64,000 nucleotides of DNA from Candidatus Nanohaloarchaea archaeon. GTDB taxonomy: Archaea > Nanohalarchaeota > Nanosalinia > Nanosalinales > Nanosalinaceae. The notes beneath the pieces are model-generated. The model was not told where the DNA came from, did no database searches, and saw only the letters and a list, made by a program, of their open reading frames with translations. How positions within the stretch are numbered: the stretch's first letter is position 1; each line of letters begins with the position of its first letter. This document shows, one piece after another, positions 1 to 8,457 of the stretch. The position numbers and the translations under genes are program-made. The stretch is from the NCBI GenBank assembly GCA_014297435.1, contig JACOQA010000003.1:143460-207459 (forward strand), given 5' to 3'.

Positions 1-356
1 TGATTTAGATTCCTTAGAATATCAGCTGGATAAAGGTCTTTTCTACGTAGCCGAAGAAGACAACGAAGTAATCGGTTTCGCCCACGCAGGTTCCCGAAGA
101 CGGAAGTAAAGCCAATCTCTACCGGATCTACGTTGATCCAAATTCTCAGAGAAAAGGTGCCGGCTCAAGGCTCTATGAGAAAATAGAGAATGAACTAAAG
201 GATAGAGATATCGAAGGAATTAGACTGGAAGTCGTGTCTGAAAATGAGAAAGGTTTCAGTTTTTACAGGAAGAACGGATTTGAAACAGTGAATGTGGAGA
301 CAGTTGAGTTGAAAGGCGATGAAGTGGACCAGAAAGTTATGGAGAAAGGGATCTAG
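1..356 (+). pseudogene. GNAT acetyltransferase, 5'-truncated by window edge and frameshifted
   Basis: The frame that enters at base 2 reads a GNAT-like core (an FYVAEEDNEVIGFAHAG-like strand pair) and stops at 107-109. The next frame (from about base 99) continues the same fold with YRIYVDP, the acetyl-CoA loop region QRKGAGSRLYEKI and the C-terminal FYRKNGFE motif to a stop at 354-356. The two halves join perfectly if one base near 95-101 is skipped, so this is one gene broken by a single-base frameshift, either a real decay event or a sequencing error. The N-terminus lies outside the window. The substrate cannot be told. Confidence 0.7.
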
Positions 357-482
357 AGTTATGGTATTGAATACTTGATTATAAGTTTGCCTATTGAGGT
401 CAGTAAGCTCTTAGGAATCTAGTTCTTGAGAAAATAGGCTTCTCCCTAAACCCATTTAATTGTTACTATGTAATAACAAAGT

Positions 483-1259
483 ATGTCGTTATTTGTTCAA
501 AGGCAGCAACGCGGTATAGAAGCCGAGTTCGAGGATATTTTGCTAAATGACCCGCTCGGCCATGGAGCTGAATTGAACGAAGAGGCAATTGAGGATATAT
601 TCAGGGTCATAGAACTAGCAGACCGAGAGATCAATCACGGCTTCGCGGAAAGAGACTATATCTTTGATCATGGAAGAGCTGCCTTTGACTCCGATAAAGG
701 AGGCGACAAAATCTCTATATCAATGGCTACAGAGTTCAAGCCCTTCAGACTCTGCCACGAGCTGGGACACAGCGCATACCATTCAGAGATACGGGAAAAA
801 GTACCTGAATCTGACCCGGAGCCGATAAGAACTTCCTATTCCGAAGCATTCGCTGAACTTACTGCCTACCACCTCTTCGATCAGGTAGAAATGGACTACT
901 CTGAATCCATACCAGAAAGAAACCCTTACACAAATCCTGATCAGACAAGATTCTACGCCGAACTCGTAGAGGAAGATATACCTGACTGGAAGGAACACCA
1001 TGAGAACTCAGATCTTCAGGTTGACTTACAGCACCACTCCGCAAACCTAATTGGTAGGAAGATGAGTGAGAAGGGATTAAACCCGAATAATGCCCTAGAC
1101 TCAACACAACAGTTCTTCTCATTAGTGCGTCAAGGCCTCGAAGCAGTTGTGGAACACGGCACAGAGCTCTACAGACAGGGAGAGCTCGAACAGATCTACC
1201 CGCAGGGAAAAGAGAGATACGAGGAGAGACTGGACCAGATAATAGAAAACAACTTCTGA
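483..1259 (+). CDS. Zinc metallopeptidase, HExxH (ImmA/IrrE-like)
   Basis: A 258-aa acidic protein with a single zinc-peptidase motif, H92-E93-L94-G95-H96, preceded by a hydrophobic strand and helix as in ImmA/IrrE and related minimal gluzincins. Glu121 or Glu125 in the following SEAFAE segment is the likely third ligand. There is no signal peptide, so it is probably cytoplasmic. IrrE/ImmA family members cleave repressors or stress regulators, but no HTH partner gene is adjacent here, so the substrate is unknown. A T/A-rich element about 26 bases upstream fits a leaderless transcript starting at the ATG. Confidence 0.6.
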   Translation: MSLFVQRQQRGIEAEFEDILLNDPLGHGAELNEEAIEDIFRVIELADREINHGFAERDYIFDHGRAAFDSDKGGDKISISMATEFKPFRLCHELGHSAYHSEIREKVPESDPEPIRTSYSEAFAELTAYHLFDQVEMDYSESIPERNPYTNPDQTRFYAELVEEDIPDWKEHHENSDLQVDLQHHSANLIGRKMSEKGLNPNNALDSTQQFFSLVRQGLEAVVEHGTELYRQGELEQIYPQGKERYEERLDQIIENNF

Positions 1260-1314
1260 CCCTCCAAAAGAACTATCAAAAGACCGTAAAAAATACCGAG
1301 AAACAAATTTATTT

Positions 1315-2529
1315 ATGGAGAAAGTCTTCCCCAAGTATGGCGAGGCATCGCTGGCAGACATTCCCGGAACAGTACTCTCCCTCTTTAATATAGAATCAGA
1401 CCTAACCCGGTTAGACGAAGATATAGTTAATTCAGAGGAAGACTACGAAAACGTAGTAGTAATTCTGATCGACGGTCTTGGACTAAACCAGTTAGAGAAT
1501 TTTTCAAGAGGTTTTTTTGAAGAAGCTAAACAATCTGGAGAGCTTAAGGGGATTACTAGTGTATTTCCGTCAGCGACCCCAGCCACGCTTACCAGTATTA
1601 ACACCGGCAAAACACCTAAAGAACATGGTTTGCTTGGATGGGAGATGTACTACGAGGAGATAGACTCGAATATCTTTACACTACCTTTTCTGACAACAGA
1701 GGGCGAAAAACCTCAAGATGCATTCGAGGAAGTTGACCCGAAGATGCTTTTCGAAGGCGAACCTATCTACCCAAGGCTTGAACAGAATGATGTAAACTGT
1801 TTTTCAGTAACTAAAGAGGATATTGTAGACAGCGAGTACACTGAGATGGTCAAAAAGGGGTCGGAGATAGTGCCTTACCTGAACACTGCCGATATGGCGC
1901 TACAAATCAGGAGAACCCTGGAAGAAAATGAAGGTAAAAAGTACATCTATGCTTACACGTCCGATATTGATTCGATCTCCCATATGCGGGGTCCGAAGAC
2001 TGAGGATGAGCGCAATCAGCTGGAGATGATCTCTGAGACCCTTAACAGAAATCTGGTTGAGGAGATGGATGAGGAAACAGCCGAGGACACTCTCGTGTTA
2101 ATTACAGCCGATCACGGCCAGATCGAGCATGATGAAAAGGTGGATCTCTTCCAGTGGGATAATGTAGGTGAAAGCCTGAAGACGGATGACAACGGCGACT
2201 TGATAACTCCGACAGGTAACGGAGGTCGCTCCATCTTCCTACATGTGAAAGAGGAGAAGCTCGATGAACTGCACAGCTTTCTGAACGAAAAGCTTGATGC
2301 AGAGGTAATGAAGACAGAGACAGCTCTAGAAGAAGGATACTTCGGTGAAGGAGAACTAGCAGATAATTTCAAGGCAAGAGCCGGAGAGTTAGTCATAGTT
2401 TCAAACGACAACAAAATTCACTGGGGTGAGCCCTGGAACCTTGAAGACATCGGGGTTCATGGAGGACTACATCAGGAAGAGATGAAGATTCCGTTGCTGA
2501 AGTTTGAGTTATCCGATTTAAGGAGGTAG
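1315..2529 (+). CDS. Alkaline phosphatase superfamily hydrolase (nucleotide pyrophosphatase/phosphodiesterase type)
   Basis: A 404-aa protein with the full metal-site pattern of the type I phosphodiesterase/NPP branch of the alkaline phosphatase superfamily. It has D53-G54 after a hydrophobic strand, an FPSATPATLT nucleophile segment at 84-93, the D217/D219 and H223 cluster, D266-H267 in TADHG, and H382 in GVHGG. No signal peptide or membrane segment is seen, so the enzyme looks cytoplasmic. It should hydrolyse a phosphodiester, phosphonate or sulfate ester with two Zn-type ions; the natural substrate is not visible. It is a single gene, 55 bases after the peptidase on the same strand. Confidence 0.75.
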   Translation: MEKVFPKYGEASLADIPGTVLSLFNIESDLTRLDEDIVNSEEDYENVVVILIDGLGLNQLENFSRGFFEEAKQSGELKGITSVFPSATPATLTSINTGKTPKEHGLLGWEMYYEEIDSNIFTLPFLTTEGEKPQDAFEEVDPKMLFEGEPIYPRLEQNDVNCFSVTKEDIVDSEYTEMVKKGSEIVPYLNTADMALQIRRTLEENEGKKYIYAYTSDIDSISHMRGPKTEDERNQLEMISETLNRNLVEEMDEETAEDTLVLITADHGQIEHDEKVDLFQWDNVGESLKTDDNGDLITPTGNGGRSIFLHVKEEKLDELHSFLNEKLDAEVMKTETALEEGYFGEGELADNFKARAGELVIVSNDNKIHWGEPWNLEDIGVHGGLHQEEMKIPLLKFELSDLRR

Positions 2530-2586
2530 ATTTCAAAACCTAGAAATTGGGAAAAACTCAAAAATCGGCGTGAAAAACCTCTAAAT

Positions 2587-3189
2587 ATGAGAGATACCGT
2601 CAAGAAAGGCTACGAAGAAGGCGACTACGAAGGAGAGTATCGAGAGAACAGAGAGATAGTTGAAAAAGAAAAACAGCTGTTCAAGAAGCTTTCTGACAAC
2701 ATCAAAGGCGATAAAGTACTTGATCTGGGTTGCGGTACGGGCGTTCCTTTCGATCGTTACCTCGTTGACGAGGGCTTCGACTTGACAGGTATCGATATAT
2801 CAGAGAAACACATCAGAAAGGCAAGAGAAAACATACCTGAAGCCAAATTTCTTCAGGGAGACTTCTTTGATCAGGACTTCGGAGAGAACAGTTTCGATGC
2901 CGTAGTAAGTTTCTACGCTATCTTCCATATACCTAGAGAAGAACACCAGAAGCTTTTCGAAGAGGTGAGGCCCTGGTTGAAAGACGATGGAGCCCTACTT
3001 GTCACGATGGGTGCTGAAGAAATGGAGCAGCATAAAGAAGAAATAGGAGGAGGTGAACTTGTCTGGAGCTCCTACTCACGCGAGAAGAACAAAGAGCTAA
3101 TAGAAAAAGCCGGGTTCAATATTTTGGAAACGTACGTAGAGGATTGGCGCGAGGAAACACATCTATGGATACTTGCCGAGCCCAACTAG
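2587..3189 (+). CDS. Class I SAM-dependent methyltransferase
   Basis: A 200-aa protein with SAM motif I VLDLGCGTG at residues 44-52, an acidic residue at the end of strand 2 (GIDIS), and a post-I/motif II region (FDAVVSFYAIFHI). This is the Methyltransf_11/25 type fold. Nothing identifies the acceptor molecule. It follows the phosphatase-like gene by 57 bases and ends 4 bases into the convergent HD-domain gene. Confidence 0.75.
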   Translation: MRDTVKKGYEEGDYEGEYRENREIVEKEKQLFKKLSDNIKGDKVLDLGCGTGVPFDRYLVDEGFDLTGIDISEKHIRKARENIPEAKFLQGDFFDQDFGENSFDAVVSFYAIFHIPREEHQKLFEEVRPWLKDDGALLVTMGAEEMEQHKEEIGGGELVWSSYSREKNKELIEKAGFNILETYVEDWREETHLWILAEPN

Positions 3190-3827
3190 AAATCCTCACC
3201 ATCCATCTCCATCTCTATTCTTTCAATAGCTTGTTTATGCCTCTCTAAACGTTTCTCCGCCACTTTCTTAGTATAGTCAAAGTTAAGCTTCTTCATCTGT
3301 CCTCTATAGCGGTCAACTGCAGAGTCCCAGAAGTATTCTAGGCTATCATCAAAAGTTCTTTCGTGTTCGGCTGCGTAATGTATCTGCCGCCAGAGGTTGT
3401 TTACACCGAAGTTTGAAACCTTGTCAGCATCCTGCACAATTTTTCCTTCGACAGTTTGAGGTTCGGAGTGATGGTTCCTGATAATTCTTTGAATTTTCTT
3501 GAGCTGGTCTTCTGTAACAAAGTCAGAAACGTATTCCTCGATTATCTTGGCTCCTCTTTCATCGTGTCCTTCATGTCCTTCAAAAGGATCCATCTCACCG
3601 TCTTCAATATCCTCTTTTCTGCCGATATCATGGTAGAGAGCGGCGATCTCCAAAACGTTCTCATCTATCTCCTCACTTGTTTCGACGTTTTGTTTCAGTT
3701 TGTGTACGATCTCTAGAACCGTTTTAAGGTGTCTGTAACGGTAGTTCTTTCCCCCGGCTATCTCGGTATAGTTTGAGAACTCGTCTTTCAGCCTTGATTT
3801 AAGCTCTTCTTCGACCTCTTTCTCCAT
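3186..3827 (-). CDS. HD-domain phosphohydrolase
   Basis: A 213-aa HD-superfamily protein. The metal-binding pattern is H33, H66-D67 in LYHDIGR, a histidine-rich EGHEGHDERG stretch (H85/H88), and a later Asp in QDADKVSNFG. This arrangement is typical of small archaeal/bacterial HD hydrolases acting on nucleotides or phosphoesters. The substrate is unknown. The gene is convergent with the methyltransferase (4-base overlap at the stops) and upstream-adjacent to the 3' end of 5S rRNA. Confidence 0.75.
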   Translation of the reverse strand: MEKEVEEELKSRLKDEFSNYTEIAGGKNYRYRHLKTVLEIVHKLKQNVETSEEIDENVLEIAALYHDIGRKEDIEDGEMDPFEGHEGHDERGAKIIEEYVSDFVTEDQLKKIQRIIRNHHSEPQTVEGKIVQDADKVSNFGVNNLWRQIHYAAEHERTFDDSLEYFWDSAVDRYRGQMKKLNFDYTKKVAEKRLERHKQAIERIEMEMDGEDF

Positions 3828-3889
3828 AGAATAGTTATTGGAACAGAAAATCTTACAAGTTTGAGTTGAAAGTTAAAGGGGTAAAAGTA

Positions 3890-4005
3890 GTCTGGCAGCG
3901 TCCCGGAACTCCCGCCTGTAAGGCAGTACCGACCGGATCGCTGAGGGACTTTACTTCCGTGTTCGGGATGGGTACGGGTGTAACCCCCTCGCTCTGACCG
4001 CCAGT
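3890..4005 (-). rRNA. rrf: 5S ribosomal RNA
   Basis: The minus strand carries the conserved 5S core CCCAUCCCGAACACGGAAG and the loop sequences around it. The ends form helix I: seven bases at 3998-4004 pair with 3892-3898, including one G-U pair. The gene stands alone between protein genes and is not linked to the 16S gene at the far end of the window. Ends are approximate to a few bases. A TATA box lies about 27 bases upstream and a T-rich tract (3885-3888 region) follows. Confidence 0.9.
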
Positions 4006-4027
4006 ATCACAAATATCAGGTTTAACT

Positions 4028-4036
4028 CTTATAAAC
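4028..4036 (-). promoter_or_regulatory. TATA box of the 5S rRNA gene
   Basis: Read on the minus strand the element is GTTTATAAG, placed about 24-30 bases before the 5S 5' end, the usual archaeal TATA-to-start distance. No other gene starts on this strand here. Confidence 0.6.
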
Positions 4037-4092
4037 AGTGATGGCGTTTAAGTCACGAAACATTCAAGCCCTTCCTAAGGTAATCTTTGGTT

Positions 4093-4578
4093 ATGAGAAT
4101 TAGAACCGCGGATATCGAGGACAGAGAAATCTTGGCTCATGAGATGTGGATAGAACTTGCCGAGATGATGGAGCCTTACAGCGAAGCTAACGAGCTTAAG
4201 GAAGATCCTAAAGAGCTTGCTTTAAACGGATTCGAGAATGTTCTAGAAAGCGAAGATTACGAGACATTTCTAATCGAAAAAGACGGCAACGAAATAGGTT
4301 TCATGAACGTCAAGGTAGAGGAAAAAACCACTTTCAAGATGGATAAATGCTTGGACATAGTCGACCTTTTCATCAAAGAAGGTTTTCGTGGCGAGGGCTA
4401 CGGAACCAAGTTAGTTGAGAAAGCGGAAGAATACGCAGATAAAACCGGATGCGATTACATAACCGTTTCCGCCGAGTGGAAGAACAAGAAAGCACAGGAG
4501 TTCTACGAGAAGAAAGGTTTTAAGCAAAAGCAGGTTCAGTTCATCAAATTGAGGGATGAAAAATGGAGCAGGCGATAA
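4093..4578 (+). CDS. GNAT family N-acetyltransferase
   Basis: A 161-aa GNAT fold protein. The acetyl-CoA pyrophosphate loop is GFRGEGYGTKLVEKA (about residues 98-112), followed by the C-terminal TVSAEWKNKKAQEFYEKKGF motif. I prefer the ATG at 4093 over an in-frame TTG six bases upstream because the protein then starts MRIRTA, as in many GNATs. The acceptor is unknown. Its 3' end overlaps the next gene by 16 bases, so the two are probably co-transcribed. Confidence 0.75.
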   Translation: MRIRTADIEDREILAHEMWIELAEMMEPYSEANELKEDPKELALNGFENVLESEDYETFLIEKDGNEIGFMNVKVEEKTTFKMDKCLDIVDLFIKEGFRGEGYGTKLVEKAEEYADKTGCDYITVSAEWKNKKAQEFYEKKGFKQKQVQFIKLRDEKWSRR

Positions 4579-5543
4579 AGGATAAGATTGAATCAGCTCT
4601 TGAAGAAAGTTTTGAGTGGACGAAAATTGAGAAAGGCTTAAACAGTGTTTACAGAATCTATTCCGGGAAAAAAAAGTTTATCGTGAAAGTTCATACTAAC
4701 GAAAACCTTGAATCCGAAAATTTCAAAGCCGAGCCACTCATTTACGATGCAATACAGGAAAAAACGGATGTTCCAAGCCCTAAAGTCATACATGAATCAC
4801 TTGATGACGAAGAGTTCAGCTTCTATGTCATGGAATTAATTGAAGGAGAGAATCCCGGACCAAGAAGAAAGAACTTGGAAATGGAAACCCTTGAAGACTT
4901 AATTTTCGAATACGGCAAGATTCTAGGGGAGATACATAGAGAAATAGGCTTCGAATCCTACGGAGAACTCGAAGGAAGTACGGACGGACCGACAGTCAGG
5001 GATAGTTCTGAGAACTGGAGGGATGAGCTCTCTGAAATATTCCATGTTTATAGGGATATTGTCGAAGACGAGTGGGATAACCCTCCGAAAATGGAAATAC
5101 CTGATAATTTGGGCTGTATACCTGAGAGACCTAAGCCCTCACTTATTCACGTAGACAACAGACTTGACAATCTTCTAGTCGAAGACAATCGGATAACCGG
5201 ATTTATTGACTGGAGTTTTACACGTACCGGTCATAACGAGTACGATCTCATACGGGCAGAATATCTGCTAATAGATTATGATCTAAGATTTCTTAGTGAG
5301 ACCAAAAAGGAAAGACTCAAAGAAAGCCTTTTCGGAGGGTATAGGGAGGAAATTGATCTGGATAAAGATTCTGGGTTCAAAGCAAGGAGACAGTTGTACC
5401 GGTATGCCCCGGTTTTCTGGCTGGCTGCAGGGTTTCAGAGCTGGGGTCAGGACCTAGAAAAAGATGCTTACCAGGAGATGCTCCAGTTGATTATTGAAAG
5501 CCTAAAGGAGGAAAAGCCAAAAAATCTTCCCTTCAACCAATAG
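4563..5543 (+). CDS. Aminoglycoside phosphotransferase (APH)-family kinase-like protein
   Basis: A 326-aa protein of the APH/choline kinase fold. The catalytic loop reads H196-V-D198-N-R-L-D-N203, and the metal-binding Asp is D216 in GFIDWSF; an N-lobe lysine strand (KFIVKVH) is at 38-44. The family phosphorylates small hydroxylated molecules such as aminoglycosides, choline, homoserine or sugars, and in an uncultivated archaeon the substrate is open. The gene overlaps the GNAT gene upstream and is followed after 2 bases by the RNase P protein gene. Confidence 0.75.
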   Translation: MEQAIKDKIESALEESFEWTKIEKGLNSVYRIYSGKKKFIVKVHTNENLESENFKAEPLIYDAIQEKTDVPSPKVIHESLDDEEFSFYVMELIEGENPGPRRKNLEMETLEDLIFEYGKILGEIHREIGFESYGELEGSTDGPTVRDSSENWRDELSEIFHVYRDIVEDEWDNPPKMEIPDNLGCIPERPKPSLIHVDNRLDNLLVEDNRITGFIDWSFTRTGHNEYDLIRAEYLLIDYDLRFLSETKKERLKESLFGGYREEIDLDKDSGFKARRQLYRYAPVFWLAAGFQSWGQDLEKDAYQEMLQLIIESLKEEKPKNLPFNQ

Positions 5544-5545
5544 TT

Positions 5546-5830
5546 ATGCCTATCACTCCTGAAAACCTTCCCCGCCACGAACTGATCGGACTTGAATGCG
5601 AAGTTGTAGAAGCAAAGGATGAGAACCTGATCGGATTGAAAGGCGAGGTTCTTGATGAGACTCAATCCCTACTAAGGATTGGTGATACGAAGGTCGAAAA
5701 GAAGATCTGCACTTTCGAATTCGAGCTTCCTTCAGGCGAAAAGGTCGAGCTGGACGGCAAACTGATTGATAAGAGACCTGAGGAACGTGTCGGGATGAAG
5801 CTTCCGGGCAAATGGAGTTACGTTGATTGA
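5546..5830 (+). CDS. rnp1: RNase P protein component 1 (Rpp29/Pop4)
   Basis: A 94-aa protein with the archaeal Rpp29 Sm-like barrel pattern: ELIGLECEVVEAKDENLIGLxGxV near residues 13-36, then TFEFELPSGEKVELDG and a basic KLIDKRPEER tail. It is one of the protein subunits that activate the catalytic RNase P RNA for tRNA 5' maturation. In many archaea the gene sits just upstream of uS17, and that order is nearly kept here, with one extra small gene and an RNA-like segment in between. Confidence 0.85.
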   Translation: MPITPENLPRHELIGLECEVVEAKDENLIGLKGEVLDETQSLLRIGDTKVEKKICTFEFELPSGEKVELDGKLIDKRPEERVGMKLPGKWSYVD

Positions 5831-5867
5831 ACGAGCCTTTTTGAATTTTTGTTACTAACTGGTATGT

Positions 5868-6155
5868 ATGGGAGAGGGGAACTACACTTCGATCGAAGAT
5901 TATTCTCAAGAAGGAGAGTTTGAGGTTGTGACTGCATTCAACCTTGTAAATGAATTTGATATGAATCCTGAGCCAGGGAAGATGTGGGCTGTAGCCGATT
6001 ATCTTATGAAGTCACTTCAGGGAAAGGACGAGGCTGATTCTTATGACGAAGCTATCCTCAAGTCGGCGAGAAACACCAGTATTGATCGTGGAGACAACCA
6101 ACTGGACCTAGCTTACGATACTATCGAGGAGCTTGGAAAGCTTTACCTCGACTAA
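5868..6155 (+). CDS. Hypothetical acidic protein, 95 aa
   Basis: I do not recognise this family. It is an acidic, mostly helical 95-aa protein without membrane segments, cysteines or obvious motifs. It lies between the Rpp29 gene and the S17 ribosomal operon on the same strand. A second ATG at 5864 is out of frame. Its coding status rests on codon pattern, acidic composition like its neighbours and an open frame spanning the whole gap. Confidence 0.55.
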   Translation: MGEGNYTSIEDYSQEGEFEVVTAFNLVNEFDMNPEPGKMWAVADYLMKSLQGKDEADSYDEAILKSARNTSIDRGDNQLDLAYDTIEELGKLYLD

Positions 6156-6174
6156 ACCCCTTTTTAAAACTTTA

Positions 6175-6287
6175 GTTCTATTGTTGGGATAGCCGCTTGG
6201 AGTCGTGAATTGACGAAAGCCTATTGTCCGGGTTTTCAGATTGGAGCGATACTCCGGGAGCAGCGAGAGAAAAACCTCGTGTAGAAC
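6175..6287 (+). ncRNA. Candidate structured RNA between rnp1 region and S17 operon
   Basis: This 214-base gap has no ORF but contains nested complementary segments. GTTCTA at 6175-6180 pairs with TAGAAC at 6282-6287 and closes a 113-base domain. Inside it a GGTTTT/AAAACC helix encloses a GGAG-CGATA-CTCC hairpin and the sequence GGGAGCAGC. A T5 tract follows at 6293-6297. A T/A-rich TATA-like stretch (6160-6169) is too close to 6175 for a standard start, so the RNA may be processed from a longer transcript. It does not match the SRP, RNase P, H/ACA or C/D consensus by eye. The family is unknown. Confidence 0.35.
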
Positions 6288-6320
6288 GTACAGTTTTTCC
6301 CGGGTAACTTACCAGTGGTT

Positions 6321-6329
6321 TACTTAAAA
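6321..6329 (+). promoter_or_regulatory. TATA-like element before the S17 operon
   Basis: TACTTAAAA lies about 45 bases before the S17 ATG, giving a predicted start near 6347 and a short leader. It is the only A/T-rich box close to the operon start. Confidence 0.4.
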
Positions 6330-6369
6330 AGTTTACAATCGAACGAGACTACATCAGGGCTAAAGAACC

Positions 6370-6651
6370 ATGACAGAATCAATTGAAACCGAATACCCCG
6401 TTAGGGGAGGAACTTTCGTTGGGACGGTAGAGTCCACGAAGATGCAGAAATCCGCAACAGTAAGATGGGAGTACTCTGAGAAGGTTCCCAAGTACGAGAG
6501 GTACGAGAGAAGAAACACCAAGATAACGGTTCACGTGCCCGAAGACGTAGAGATCGAGGAAGGCGACGAAGTCAAAGTAGGAGAAACGAAGCCTATCTCG
6601 AAGACTAAAAGCCATGTTATAATCGAAAAAGTAGAAGACGGTGAAGAGTAA
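6370..6651 (+). CDS. rps17: 30S ribosomal protein uS17
   Basis: A 93-aa S17 OB-fold protein with the family signature GGTFVGTVESTKMQKSATVRWEY and KYERRNTKITVHVPE, then ExGDEVKVGETKPISKTK. It binds the 5' domain of 16S rRNA. It is the first gene of a tightly packed 8-kb ribosomal/secretion operon; its stop is followed directly by the uL14 ATG with no gap. Confidence 0.93.
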   Translation: MTESIETEYPVRGGTFVGTVESTKMQKSATVRWEYSEKVPKYERYERRNTKITVHVPEDVEIEEGDEVKVGETKPISKTKSHVIIEKVEDGEE

Positions 6652-7050
6652 ATGAAGCCGATCGGATCCAACATAACAAGAACACTGGATATCGGCGCAG
6701 AACTTACATGCGCAGATAACTCCGGAGCAAAGAAGCTAGAAATCATCGGAGTCAAGGCAAGACAGGGACGACGTTCCCGAAGGAACTCTGCAGGAATCGG
6801 AGACAAAGTAATGGTAAAGATCCTGAAGGGAGACCAGGAAGTCAAGAACCAGGTCTTCGAAGCAGTGATCGTCAGACAGGCAAAGGAATTCCAGAGACCT
6901 AACGGACTAAGAGTAGAGTTTGAAGACAACGCAGCAGTACTAGTGGAAGACACAGGACTTCCAAAAGGATCGGTTACAAGAGGACCTATCGCGAAAGAAG
7001 TCGTCGAAAGATACAGCCCGATCGGAAAGATCGCATCACAGGTGGTGTAA
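6652..7050 (+). CDS. rpl14: 50S ribosomal protein uL14
   Basis: 132 aa, full family length. The L14 signature is clear: a DNSGAKKLEIIGVKA strand region near residue 22, GIGDKVMVKILKG, VRQAKEFQRPNG, and the C-terminal GSVTRGPIAKEVVERYSPIGKIAS. L14 sits at the subunit interface. The start abuts the S17 stop. Confidence 0.95.
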   Translation: MKPIGSNITRTLDIGAELTCADNSGAKKLEIIGVKARQGRRSRRNSAGIGDKVMVKILKGDQEVKNQVFEAVIVRQAKEFQRPNGLRVEFEDNAAVLVEDTGLPKGSVTRGPIAKEVVERYSPIGKIASQVV

Positions 7051-7053
7051 AAA

Positions 7054-7788
7054 ATGGTAAACGAGACAGAGAACTGGAGTAGCAACTGGAAATCAAGCAA
7101 GAAACCTTCAAAACAGAGAAAGTACAGAGATAACGCACCTCTACACGTAAAGGACAAACTTGTTTCTGCACATCTAGACGAAGAACTTAGAGAAGAAGTC
7201 GGAACAAGAAACATGCCTCTCAGAACAGGAGACAGAGTAAGAGTTATGAGAGGAGACCAGAAAGGTGCAGAAGGAATCGTAAACAATATTGACAGAGAAA
7301 ATACTCGAGTCTACATCGATGGAGTTGAGAACGAGAGAACCGATGGTTCAACGAACCAGAAGGCTTTCCCTCCATCCAACGTACAGATCGTAGCACTAAA
7401 CATCGAAGACATCTCAAGGATCGAGAAATACGATGTCGAAGACTACGAAGAGATCAAAGTCGAAGAAGAAGAGCTCGAAGAAGCCCTAGCAGAAGATGAA
7501 GAAGAGAACGAGATGATGCAGCAGATGCAGGGCGGAGAATCAGGAGCTCACGAGCAGTTCGAAGAAGACGAAGAAGAAACAGAAGAAGTAGAGGAAGAGA
7601 CTGAAGAAACAGAAGAGGAAGAAGTTGAAGCCGATTACAGCGAAGTTGTTTCGCAGAACATCGGCGATGTAAAGGATTCAGTTCAGGAGATGGAAAGCCC
7701 TGACTACGATGCTCTGCTCGAAGCAGAGGAAGACAACAAGGACAGGAAAACCATGAAGGAATGGATCGAATCTCAAAAAGAGGAGTGA
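7054..7788 (+). CDS. rpl24: 50S ribosomal protein uL24 with long acidic C-terminal extension
   Basis: Residues 1-130 are a normal archaeal L24, including a KOW motif (GDRVRVMRGDQKGAEGIV) and the NVQIVALNIED segment. Residues about 135-244 form a low-complexity, Glu-rich tail with runs such as EEDEEETEEVEEETEE, ending in a short helix-like WIESQKEE. Usual archaeal L24 is about 120 aa, so the protein is doubled in length. The operon position (between L14 and S4e) is standard. Confidence 0.93.
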   Translation: MVNETENWSSNWKSSKKPSKQRKYRDNAPLHVKDKLVSAHLDEELREEVGTRNMPLRTGDRVRVMRGDQKGAEGIVNNIDRENTRVYIDGVENERTDGSTNQKAFPPSNVQIVALNIEDISRIEKYDVEDYEEIKVEEEELEEALAEDEEENEMMQQMQGGESGAHEQFEEDEEETEEVEEETEETEEEEVEADYSEVVSQNIGDVKDSVQEMESPDYDALLEAEEDNKDRKTMKEWIESQKEE

Positions 7789-7794
7789 TTTCAA

Positions 7795-8454
7795 ATGACA
7801 AAACACCAGAAAAGGCTTTCAGCACCTAAGCACTACCCTATCTCGAGAAAGGATAACACTTACGTCTCGACGATCAAGGGTTCAAGAAGTTTCGAAAACG
7901 CAATACCGACCGTCCTACTTCTCAGAGACGTACTTGAGTACGCGGACAACGAGAAGGAAGCGAAAAAGATTGTCAGAGACGGAAAAGTCTACAGAAACGG
8001 CGACAGGATCAGAGACGTAAAAGAAGGCGTAGGTCTTCTGGACGTCGTAACAATCCCTGAAACAGAGGAAGCCTTCAGAGCAGTAAGAAGAGGCAAGTAC
8101 CTAGAGTTCGTCGAAATTGAGGACGAAGAAAGGGTTGCCGCAAAAGTCGTTGACAAATCTGTTGAAGGAGATGAATACGTTTACAGGCTTCACAACGGAG
8201 AAAACTATGCTACTGGAGACGAGTTCTCCACAGGCTCAACGCTTGTTTTCAACGGCGGAGTCGAGGAACTAGAGCTCGAAGAAGGAGCAACAGTTCTAGT
8301 TGTCGATGGACAGCACGCCGGAGAGACAGCAGAGCTTGAAGAGATCAACGAAAGAGGAATGAACAAGAACACAGGTCTCGTGTCCACGGAAGAAAACTCT
8401 TTCGAGACACAGCTCGAAAACCTTGTAGCAGTTGGAGACCTGGAGGTCGAGTAA
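7795..8454 (+). CDS. rps4e: 30S ribosomal protein eS4
   Basis: 219 aa with the S4e architecture: N-terminal KRLSAPKHYPISRKDNTYV, an S4 RNA-binding domain around ADNEKEAKKIVRDGKVYRNG, the GLLDVV core, and a C-terminal KOW-like VVDGQHAGETAELEEI. It is slightly shorter than typical euryarchaeal S4e. The start is 6 bases after uL24. Confidence 0.93.
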   Translation: MTKHQKRLSAPKHYPISRKDNTYVSTIKGSRSFENAIPTVLLLRDVLEYADNEKEAKKIVRDGKVYRNGDRIRDVKEGVGLLDVVTIPETEEAFRAVRRGKYLEFVEIEDEERVAAKVVDKSVEGDEYVYRLHNGENYATGDEFSTGSTLVFNGGVEELELEEGATVLVVDGQHAGETAELEEINERGMNKNTGLVSTEENSFETQLENLVAVGDLEVE

Positions 8455-8457
8455 AAA

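Noticed and set aside
6175..6287. SRP (7S) RNA or RNase P RNA
   Set aside because: GGGAGCAGC recalls the SRP helix 8 region but the GGAA-type loop and the partner strand are missing; no CR-I/CR-V match for RNase P; size too small for an archaeal 7S RNA.
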